Shown: piece after piece, positions 11,320-22,700 of the stretch
How positions within the stretch are numbered: the first letter of the stretch is position 1
Layout: every line of letters starts with the position of its first letter
Assembly (NCBI RefSeq): GCF_001949145.1
Contig: NW_019091479.1
Span: 414,668-478,667 of the forward strand
Reading direction: 5' to 3'
DNA: 64,000 nucleotides
Source: Acanthaster planci
Taxonomy: Eukaryota; Echinodermata; Asteroidea; Valvatida; Acanthasteridae
Program-made: the position numbers and the translations under genes
The notes under the pieces: model-generated
Database searches by the model: none
What the model was told of the DNA's origin: nothing
The model's input: only the letters and a program-made list of their open reading frames with translations

Positions 11320-14300
11320 TTACGATTAGTTTTAAAGACAAGTATAGATGGCTAAAACCTAAATGGTTGCCAGGATACTGTGGACTTTCCTCCTGCTGTA
11401 CATTGCCGGACCTATCAGTGTATTACAGTAATTGTGAATGTACCAAATTTCGCATTCTTTGCATTAATTGTTTCAACCCCGGCTGACCAATTCTATTTTC
11501 GCAAAGAACTCCCTTTCTCTCTCTTTTTTTTGGGGGGGTGGTTCAGTTAAAAGTTCTAGATAAAGAAAAAAATAAACAGGAAAGAAGTTGAACTTGTATC
11601 AAAACTTGTATCAAATGTGTTCTCAATATAAGTTGAACTATTAATTATGTATAAAAAAGTGTGAGTAGTGAGAAAGAAACGTACACATGAATAATCTTCG
11701 TTTAGAAAATCGTACTTTAAAAACTGTTGGCCCAACTCATTGCTTCCTCTAATCTGAAACTGTGTTAAAGTATCTAGCAATTGAACTTGATCTTGTACAG
11801 GCTTTAATATGTTGATTTTTGAGCCTTTTGTGCTTTGTTGTGGGTCTGCATATTGGCTTTTGTAGAAAAAGTGTTTTAACTTGTAACATTATTGATTCAA
11901 GGCTTTTTTCTGTATAAATCCAATGAAATTGAATTTAAATGTAATGTTTAAAGACAGTGGAAGTTACAAATATCAATAATAATTAATTTACATTTTAAAA
12001 AGCTCAAAATTTAAAACTTGGAGCTAAAAATTAAAATTTCGCACGATGGTTTCATATTACCCTTTTGGGGGCTGGGCGGAATATATCCCAACCCTGTTCA
12101 TAATTACCATATTTTATCGACTCACTCCAAACATTTATTGGGTGTTTGTTTTCATCGGGCGGTCATTTAATTTTTCTTTTTCAAAATCAGACGTGCGTTT
12201 CTAAGGTAAGGTAGCATTAGAATGTGTCAGCAACGAATTTTTAACAGACCCAATTTTTGTACTGCAACATTATACTCTTCTTCAACGCATTGTGACCATG
12301 ACGACGCTTGACCTTTGTTTGTTGATCAAGTCTCCGCGTTGTTCATGGACTCTGAAACTGTCATTAAAGTGTTACACGCCTCAGCATCCTTTTTTTTTTC
12401 ACGGTAATGACTGGAATCAAGTGATGAAGTTAGAGAATTTTGTAAAAGGGAAGTGAACAGAAATTAACTTTGTCCAGTTTTTTTTCAAATCAAACTGGGA
12501 ATTTCCTTTTGCTTGATTTCATGGCATTTTACGCCATTTTTCCTGGACGAAAAAATTGCGTAAAAGCAAATTAGATCCAACGTATGAATCTTCTCTCGAA
12601 GAAAAGGTGTTCTTGTCTTTTAAAGGGTTGAAGTTATGTAGCAACTCCAATACATTTTCAAGCACGGACATGTTATGACGTTATTGCGACCACATTTTGA
12701 ATCCTGAAAGACCAATTTTGTTTTAATAATCTACGACTTAAAATACTTTACGAGTCGAAATTTGTATACTCTATTCTAATAAATCAAATCTTGGATAGTG
12801 CGTGACGAAATTACTCAACTGTGTCACTGTTTAATGTGTCTTCGTTTGCCTCGTAAAGAATAGAGGGGCGTTTTCATCTTACAATGTTTTGGGATGACAT
12901 GATTATCAATCATATTTTCCACTGGAAGGCTAATCATTAACATCCTGCCTGCCGGCTATGATACTGCGCACGAACCCTCCATTATTATTGATATGTCAAT
13001 GAGTCATGTGATGGAGGCGTGGCTCGTACTGAGTTGCGTAGTTCAGTTGGTAGCGATGCACTAACCCAAATGCCTTGTTAGGGTATAGTGCCAAAGATCA
13101 CCGTTGGAGAAGCCATTATCATCATTAGATGCAAGCCATGATTTTGGAGTTTATATACACACCGACTGTTCAATATTTTATACAAAAATCTTTCCTGTGC
13201 GATTCTAATAGGAAATCAGCATTTTCATTTAATGCGGGACAGGATTTTTATGGATCCTTTCTTCCTGCTTCCCTCGCGTTTCGTTTTTATGCCGTTACTT
13301 CATTGGAGAGTTAGTCTACCTAATTCCTAGTACCCGCACCTCTTCATTATGTAACTTCTTCCTTGTGGTTCTTTCATTATTTTTTGTCACATCAAGCGTC
13401 ACGGATACGTTTTATTATAAAATATGTGAGGGTAGTGTCTCGTAAAGGTACCTGTGCTTTGGATCTATTTTGTGGTTCGGGTAAATCAGTGGCACCCATT
13501 GTTAGGGCCAAACTTACGGTTGTTCTTTCCGGCCTAGTGAGGGCGCTATGCAAGCGAAACAGAGGGGCTGTATGCATAATGGCTCCGTGTGACTAGGAAA
13601 CGTTTCAATGTGTCAGGCTCCGCTTTATTGGAAGAATTATCCACTTGAGGTTTTATTAAACGGTTAGTGATTAGTGGGTGTATTTGTGTGAAAGCATGGC
13701 ATACACAGTCAGTGAACCTAGACACAAGAGAAGTCCACATTAATGTAAGGTTACAAGACGTTGTGTGGACTCGCATGCATCCACACCATGTTTCCCCTCT
13801 CTGAAAACCACTTCGGTGGCATTTTGGCTTATGATTGTTTGTTGTAAAACGAAGCAAATTATTCGATGGCAGACGGATTGACTTATCGATTATCATGCCA
13901 CAACACCCCGGACACCGCAACAATCGATCGGCCATTTGCGCAGATCGACCGATCACGCGCAGCATCGTCGTTAGCCAGAAAAAAATCACTGGGAGCACAC
14001 ATTTTCCCTCACTGCGCATTTGTATGACGTCACCTATAATGCGTGCGTAGAACAGAACAGAACTGACTCACATGTAGCTCTGTGTAGCAGCGGGTTTGTG
14101 CACAAGTCTATGGTGTAGCACTTTTTTGCTACACGCCGCGGCCCCTTAATTTTCTTGCGCCTTCGTCTTGCACTGTGTAGCATTAGTGTGCACTTGAAGG
14201 TCTGGTTCTTAGACCATCCGATCGGCTGTGCCTATATCCTATTGCATATCACCTGACTTAACATTCTGTGTAGCATGTGGCACTGCCACACAGGTTCTGT

Positions 14301-14526
14301 CTTCTTCGGTCTCATTTCTGGCTTGGTTTATTCGACATGAACTCATAATCGTACGATCAGGCAGCCTTGCGCCCACTGAACATGACAAATATTGCAAATG
14401 TTCCATGATTTGAATAATTCAAAAGTGAATGAATAGGCATATAGGTATTTCAATGTCTCATTCCTTTTCCGTGGCACCTGAAGTAGTTTCTGCTTTAGCA
14501 ACAGGGCGATTCACTATAGTGCGCCT

Positions 14527-14635
14527 CCAAGAGTTTGCAACGCGTTTGCCACTCACAACACGCAACCCTTTCGACGCCGCACTGGGTTGACGGATTTCGG
14601 GCATTTGTGATGGCAAACGCGTTGCAAACTCTTGG
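14527..14635. repeat. Perfect 25-bp inverted repeat with 59-bp spacer
   Basis: Bases 14527-14551 are the exact reverse complement of 14611-14635 (arm begins CCAAGAGTTTGCAACG). Weaker pairing continues inward (CTCACAA against TTGTGAT) and outward (GCGCCT against GACGCC, GGGCG against CGCCC). It could be a miniature inverted-repeat transposable element or a hairpin-forming locus; no target-site duplication was established. Confidence 0.75.
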
Positions 14636-15835
14636 ACGCCTGTGAAACGCCCGTATTATGATCACGCAGAGCGTGAGAGAACACGCAGTGAAGATGCGGT
14701 AAAGGGCTAAAGAAGAAGTTCATCAATTTGTTCCCACTGTGGCGTCGGCATGATCGTCCCACCCTAAGATTGTAGATACGGTCCACACCCCCCCCCCACC
14801 AAAAAGGTCCTACGATGCCGGTGCCAAAAGACTCCGTCTTGCTTTTTGTGGCGTGACATTGCATTATATCAAACACTGAAATATTACTAAAATAGTTTGG
14901 CTTTTTCAAATGCACTAACTCTTATACACGTGGCTGTACAATATTGCATCCACTTCCTTTGGAAGGAACAGTTTGAGTAAAGTACTTACGTGGACTTGTG
15001 TCTCTCCACTCGTTTCGAATCCCTGGAAACAAGGTTGTACCCACGTTCGCAAAAAACACTCCCGCCTGTCTGTGAAGAGAAGTACAGCAATATCGTTTGG
15101 AATATCATGCAAAATATGTTCATTTTTAATCATTAACATACAGGTTACGTGTAATCATATAAAATGTTTTTTTTTCGTTAATCAACTCCGAAGGATCAAA
15201 ATGGCCCCGCTCATCATTCTGTGTGGTTTTGTTCGTTTGAATTTTATTTACAAAGTTTATTTTGTTTCATTTCTCAGTTCAAAACATTTGTTGTTGTAGT
15301 GAGTGTGTCCACAGTTTCAACCCCGCCAAACGAAGAATTTAAAAACAATGTAAGTAGGCCTATACTGTCTATGTTAAACATAAAATTACGACTATGGACA
15401 TCAATCCTGCACGTACCCGCACAATTACTCAGAGCTCTTGTAGGCTTATTTATAAGAAAACATGTTGGAGTCAAGGAAAACTTGACCAAACGTTCTGAAG
15501 TCAATCAAATGCCTCGTTTTCTTTAGCAACATTTTCAATGAAAAACAGCCACATGTGCTTCTTTTGTTTTGACGCTTTGTTAATTTGTGTGTTGGTGCCA
15601 TGGTTAGGTTTTTGTGTTGGTTTTATCATGTTATTTTGTTTCTCGTGTGTGTGTTCTCTCTGAACGCAATACTAATGAGAAACCTGATCGTTCTGTAACA
15701 TTTCGTTTCAAAAATGTGCTGGTATTTGGACTGTGCATACTGAATGTGATCAAGAACCACACCTGCCGACAGGTGACTGAGGGACGCATTCAGTCTTTTT
15801 TGATCCTGGCAAACACAACGCAACAGAAATAAGAA

Positions 15836-16744
15836 ATGATGGGAATTTGTAATTGTGTTATTTTCGGGTTTTGGAGCCTGTTCTGGCTCAGCTTCGAAGA
15901 CGCTCAGGGAAGTAGAATTCTTATCTTAAATCCAGAGGGATTTTCTAGTCATTTCCGCGGAAGCATATCCATCGGCAAGGCCCTAGCTCGACGAGGACAT
16001 CATGTAACGGCCGGCGCCATGAAAGTGTTGCTTGATGACGTGGGCGGTGAGAAACAAGACATACCACCAAACATGGAACTGCTTCCGATGCAGTTTTCTC
16101 TTTCACACGAAACTCTCTCTCGGACGATCGATAAATATGTAAGGAGCACACTGAGAGGTTATGCTCCCAATGAGGTCATCGATGAACTACCTCCGACCAT
16201 TCACCCGGATGAGGACAAGTACACTATTTTCAACCTTTGCGAAGTCAAATGTAGTGACGTACTTGAAGATGACAAACTTTTATCGAGATTGAGAGCTGCC
16301 AAGTATGATATTATTGTCGGAGATACAGTCTACCTCTGTCACCCCCTTTTAAGCCAGATACTCTCCGTTCCTTTCATTCACATTGGCTTAACAACGATGG
16401 TTCCCTCCCAGCATGACATATTTGCTGGTAACCCTGTGAATCCCGCCTATGTTCCCGAACGCACTACCGAACTTACTGATACAATGACATTCCGTCAACG
16501 CTTGAAAAATACAGCGATGTATCAAATTATGAAGTACTTGTACAACAAATACGTGCTGCAATTGTACCAAAATGTCCAACTGAGCAGCAACGTGAAGCCA
16601 GATATGACATTCAGACAGCTAATGTCAACAGCCGAAATGTGGATATTCAGCTCCAATTTTCTGATTGATTTCCCTCGTCCTTTGCCGTCGCATGTCGTCT
16701 TTGTTGGAGGAGTTTTGACGGGCCCACCGAAGCCACTAATTCAG
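15836..16744 (+). CDS. UGT first exon 1a (aglycone-binding domain)
   Basis: It has 303 codons ending at ATTCAG|GTAAAC, phase 0. The N-terminus (residues 1-25) is hydrophobic and looks like a signal peptide. His39 in the SSHF motif sits where the catalytic base of UGTs lies, and Asp163 in the GDTVYLC stretch matches its charge-relay partner. The exon closes with the VGGVLTGPPKPLIQ linker that leads into the C-terminal domain in this family. A second Met follows the first directly, so the start could be one codon later. It differs from exon 1c mostly around residues 55-75 and 85-95, in the acceptor-binding half, while the last third is nearly identical. Confidence 0.85.
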
Positions 16745-19700
16745 GTAAACTGAAATATGAGTATAAACTGGGCTCCTTGGAATTAGTAATTGACCACTTT
16801 CCTTCAACTGCCATTTAAAACTAATTCACAAATACATACCTCTGACAGTCTATTCAACAATATGTGCAACTTGACCGGTTATGAACATTGATAATGCAAG
16901 CTGAGAGGTGGTGGTGCCCACTGTGTGTCACGTGCAGGCACCTGATTATGACAGTTTAATCGCTTTAATCAAGTCTGTGTGCACGCAGCTCGCCACGCGC
17001 TCCAAATCCGTATAAGGAGATTCTTTTGAACAACTTACACAAGGTTACGATAAATTTCAAAGGATTTTTTACATGAATACTACTTTCATTTCCTTAAACA
17101 CCCCTTTCCATTTAATGGTTTGTTCCTTGTGCAAGTTGTCCAAAGAATCTCCTTATTTTGACTTGACGTGCACATGGCGAGTCCCGCATTCCGCGTGCAC
17201 ACAAGCTCTTGGCCTATCAGGATCGATTAATCTCGCGTATCCAGGTGCCGGAGGGTGCTTTACGGAGTGGGCATCAGTGCACCCTTTTTATATACTATGG
17301 TTCCCATATATTTATTTTAATTGAAGGAGTGTCGATCGCTCGAAAAAATCTTTAAAAAGATTTTAAAAATCCATGCTGCTGCAATACAATTTAAACCGTG
17401 CCCTTATCACATCGCACCGGGCATTATCAAATGTAAAGACACTGTCTGGTGACTAAACTTGAAATCAAGTCGTTGGTCGGTCATGTTTGTCTTCCATACG
17501 CTGCGTCCTTTTACAATTAGTGTGGAGCTTGTTCAGTGTTGCCAGCGATCCATCCAGCATGCCACACCGATTCTGCCCTTGCTCGTGGGCTATTATAAGT
17601 ACTGGGTTTCGGCGTATGTCGGACCAAGACCCCCTGTGCCCACCTAACGACTTGATCAACCTGATTCTCGATAGATATTCATGTTACAACAACTGAACTG
17701 CATGAGTCATAAAAAAGTTATATTTCCATGTAGAGCACCAATAGTTGCTCACGCTACAGAACAGACTCATCCATTTATTTATAGGGATGTCTACAATTGA
17801 TTTGTGCCAGTTTCTTTCATATTTTGCATTAATATCCCTTTTAATACGACGCTTAGAAACAACGTATGCATAAATGTTCAAGAACAAATCTATGAACTAC
17901 CTTTTTCTGGTAAGAGAATCAATGCTTTTATGGCGAATCATCTTTTTATGATAATATAAACACCCTCTTCAATGAACGAGACTGTGATTATTGTTAATAA
18001 GCGTTCAACTGACCAATGAAACTGCCCCTGAAATAAATATTCATATTATTGGGATTCTTAGCCAATCAGAGAGCTCCGTCCTATTTTGGTAGCAAGCCCA
18101 TATGTTGTGCACAAAAGGTCGTGCAAATTGGGCACCGTCGGACACGCATATTGGGGAGCGAGGCTGCACTGACCGTTCCAGCGTGTTTATATCAAATTGC
18201 TCGCCGAACCGCACCGCGTACGCATCGCGAGTAAGGTGGACTACATCCAGCAACAAACACCTTTTAACAATTGGCTGGCAGTACTGGTCTCGCGAATGTG
18301 AATAATTAACTCAGTGTTGGGTGTAAAACACAAACCTACCAAGTAGGTCAATAACTTCTCCTGATCATTATGAATGACAGCGCTGGCAGAGATGAATGTG
18401 CTTTGTAGCTCGATCTTCATGTTGGGATTTTAGGGCCCGTCTTTTTCCCTTTAGAAATCGCTCTAGGGAGTAAAATTCTATTTCTCAACCCTAGCAGATT
18501 ATCAAGTCACTGCCATGCAAACATTACAATCGGGCAAGGCATTAGCCCAACGAGGACATTTTGTGACGGCAGCCATTTAGTATTTATCAACCACCTCACA
18601 GACGAAGAGCGAGTCTTTCTACCAAACTTGGAATTTCTTCTGACGCAGCTACCTATTTTCATTGGCAATTCCACGTCGAACTGTTGATAAGTATGTAAGG
18701 AGCACACGGCAAGATTGTTCTCCCTACGACATCACAGATGAACTACTTCCACCTGTTAACCTGGGCCAGGATAATTACACTATAATTTTCGGTATCAGCG
18801 AAGCATCATGTGCAGAAGATGAAAGATGACAAACTTTTTCACGATTTAGAGCTGCCAAGTATGACATGAATATCGGTGATACAGCCTACCTCTGTCATGT
18901 TCTTTTGAGCCAGAAACTTTCCATTCCTTTCATTCACGTTTGTTTAATAACGATGGTTCCCTCCTAGCATATCTTCGCTGGTAACCCTGTGAGCCCTGCC
19001 TATGTTCCTGAACCCGCCACTGAACTTACTGATACAATGACACTCCGCCAGCGCTCAAAAAATACAGCAATGTATCACCTTGTGAAGTACTTCTACAACA
19101 AATACGTGTTGCCGTTGTACCAAAATGTCCAATTGAGCAGCAACGTGAAGCCAGATATACATTCAGACAGCTAATGTCAACAGCCGAAATGTGGATATTC
19201 AGCTCCAATTCTCTGGTTGATTTCCCTCGTCCTTTGCTGCTGAATGTCGTCTTTGTTGGTGGAGTTTTGACTACGCCACCGAAGCCACTAATTCAGGCAA
19301 ACAGAAAGAAAAGTATGCACTGGGCTCCTCGGGAATGATAATTGACCACTTCCCCCTCGTCTGCCACTGAGAACAAAGCGAAATACGGCACATACGTGGT
19401 AGCTTTTATTTTTTCACCAGTGAGATGTTAGTAAGTCATCACCAATATGAGGGATCGACTCGCCAATTAGTAACTACAATTACACATTAAATCTTCAGTT
19501 TTGTATTGGCCCTACAGGGTATGGGACTTGCATCAGGATTTGGAGGCAGTACTCTGAGCTTTTTCCAAAGTAATGTGGGTGTTAATTAACCAAAGACCTT
19601 GAAGAGCAAGAATAGTTTCTGTGCAGAATGTACCTGAAGTGTTTCCATTCATTCGAGGGTATTTCTACAAAATTATGTCACACACAAGAACGAATCAAAA

Positions 19701-22700
19701 TTTCCAGATTTTACGCGCACGCTGACCTATTTGAATAGTATATCCCGTTGTAAAATGCATATTCTTCCACATTTACTCAGCCGGACTGTGATTAACTCCA
19801 GACCCAGACTGTTATGTTTAAGGTTTATTCAATGCAGTAAATACACACGACAAGAATTCAGAAATTACTCGTAACGATGACCCTGCTTTATTTCATTCGT
19901 ATCCAACATTGTGCTGCATGTCCCTCTTCCTTCTCCTGAGGGAGCTATTCAAGGAACCATGGACACAACATAGACTGCTGCATATCTATGCCCAAAGGGC
20001 TATCATAAAATTTTGCGCTCCATCATATTTTTTCTCTTATGCGGTCACTTCCGGCTATACCAAGGTTGTTAGTACCAGTAAAATTGTGTTATTAAAAGAC
20101 CGGAAAAATTCAAGAATTGTGATGATCACTATGTACTCTCTGTCACGCTACTATTCTTTTAATATTGCCTTATTAAAAACGATTGACCCCATAAAATTTT
20201 GCTGGTATCTTGGACATGAATAATTGACTAAATATTGTATTAAAAAAATCTACAAGAAGACCAAATACAGGATGCATTAACTTTTCCTGATCATTGTAAA
20301 CGGCAGCGCTGGCAGAGATGAATGTGCTTTGTAGCTCGATCTTCATTTTGGGGTTTGGGGGCCCGTTCTTTTTCCCTTTGGAAATCGCTCTAGGGAGTAA
20401 AATTCTATTTCTCAACCCTGGCTCATTATCAAGTCACTACCATGCAAGCATTACTATTGGCAAGGCATTAGCCCGACGTGGACATCATGTGACTGCAACC
20501 ATTGAGCAGGAAGAGTTCAACTACCTCACAGATGAAGAGCGAGTCTTACCACCAAACATGGAACTTCTGCCAACGCAGCTAACTATGTCATTGGCAACTC
20601 GACGTCGAACTATTGATAGGTATGTAAGAAGCACACTGCGAGGTTGTTCTCCCAACGACGTCACAGATGAACTGCCTCCACCTGATTACCCGGGCCAGGA
20701 TAATTACACAGTTTTCAGTATCGCTGCAATAATATGTGCACAGGTACTGAAAGATGACAAACTTTTATCGAGATTGAGAGCTGCAAAATATGACATGATT
20801 ATCGGTGATACAGTTTACCTCTGTTACGTTCTTTTGAGCCAGAAACTCTCCATTCCTTTTATTCATTTTGGTTTAACAACGATGGTTCCCTCCCAGCATG
20901 ATATCTTCGCTGTCAACCCTGTGAATTCAGCCTCTGTTCCCGAACGCACCACTGAACTTACTGATACAATGACACTCCGCCAGCGCTTAAAAAATACAGC
21001 AATGTATCACCTTGTGAAGTACTTTTACAACAAGTACGTGCTGCAGTTGTACCAAAATGTCCAACTGAGCAGCAATGTAAAGCCAGATATGACATTCAGA
21101 CAGCTAATGTCAACAGCCGAAATGTGGATATTCAGCTCCAATTTTCTGGTCGATTTCCCTCGTCCTTTGCAATCAAATGTCAAGTTTGTAGGAGGAGTTC
21201 TCACGGTCTCACCAAATCCACTTGTTAAGGTATTGGAGTAATACTCTATATTCTTAAAATGTTTCCATGAAGCATCACCTCTACGTCACACAGTTCAGTT
21301 ATGTTTGTCAAACCTGAATAAAACCCAACTTCTCAGGGTGATTAAGGTTCATTTTTTCTCAATGTGTGAGTGCTACTTCTTTGCCTGAAGGATTTAGGGC
21401 TGTGTTCAAAAAATACCTGGAGGTGGCTGCAAATGTTAAGCTCTCGATGAAAGTCATTGTCTAATATCAGAGGTTGGAGCCTTTCTGCTGTGTTGGTGAA
21501 GCCGCAGCCACGATTTTTGGTATGTAAGTGGCAAGTCGTTAGTTCAGTAGGACTGGTGTTAGTAAAATTGTTGTTTGCTAAACACAAAGGAACTTACATC
21601 ATTATAACACGATTCTCGCAGTCAGCGTGATGTCACTACGGACTCTTTACACGCGGCAACGGGGCAAATGTACCCTTCGTACTGTCGCATGATGTACAGA
21701 AATTCCCGGATGTCCGACTGCGCTAAAGGCAGCACCGTCGTTGTTCCTCAATAACCAACTGACTATGACCTCACCTCCTTTAAAATGTTGATTTTTCCTC
21801 AGGGCAGTATCCGTCCGTCCCAACTTTTGTGTGTCAGGGCAATACGTTCTTATCTTCCCGTCACACCCCCGGCTGTAGCATTCTTCTATATCCAGCGCAC
21901 TTTTAGGGCTTTGACCCATGGATTTAGTGTAAACAACACTGGCAACACGAAAAATATGAATCATTGCTTTTCATGAGGCGCCATTTTTTTTTCAGCTCCT
22001 TGCGCGTGATGAACTATGGGTAAAGGTTGCAGGTCATGCAGCACAAGACGTTAGTGTGGCTAGGCCTACCATAGAGAAAGGATACACTTACCGTCATTCT
22101 TCAACTTGATTCTTTATTTTTTTCAAATGGCAGGAACTCGACGTATTTGCCAACAACTCTGGTGATGCAGGTATCATCGTGGTCGCCATGGGAACGCTGA
22201 TATCCTCCCAGCTTACTGCGCAACAGGCGGAGGCAATTGCAACCAGCCTTTCTCTCCTACCGCAAAAGGTGGTCTGGGCCTTTGTTGGAAGTGTGCCCTC
22301 TTCCGTCGGAGACAATATACTGATAAGACAGAAAATTCCACAAAATGATCTCCTCGGTAAATGTAACTCCTCTTCGGGACTTTGTTTAATTAATTAACTC
22401 GTAAAAATGGGGGGGGGGCGCATTGTCGACCGATTCGCGATTTTTAGTGCATTAAGCTACATGTTCTCTTATTATGCCACTCTGAAGTTTCGATATAGGC
22501 CTAATAAGCCCAAATGTACATTCGTAGAACGAATTACACACTTAGTTTAAGCATTCACAGTTGTGAGTGGCTTTTCAAATACTGAGTGAGGTGTACATAA
22601 GAGACTAATTTACAATGTAACAGTTCACTTTAACATTCAAGCTTGTGTAACAACTTTAAAGATTTTGCAGTTTTTTGACGTGATTTTACATATATTTTGT

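Larger units (their letters stand above)
11161..15835. other. Intergenic between MS4A-like and UGT genes
   Basis: Up to about 12.33 kb this is the 3' flank of the second MS4A-like gene, with blocks shared with 4.96-6.85 kb. After that no gene is recognised. A perfect inverted repeat lies at 14527-14635 (listed separately). Open frames between 13.1 and 15.8 kb are short, overlap on both strands, and show no family signature beyond one isolated LDLFCGSG word at 13459-13482. Confidence 0.55.

Noticed and set aside
13038-13055. tRNA-like GTAGTTCAGTTGGTAGCG, resembling an A box
   Set aside because: No matching B box (GGTTCGAATCC type) or cloverleaf follows. It could be a SINE scrap, but there is too little to call.
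13546-14019. 157-codon open frame on -
   Set aside because: No domain or signal, overlapping open frames on +, and no splice context. Length alone is not enough.
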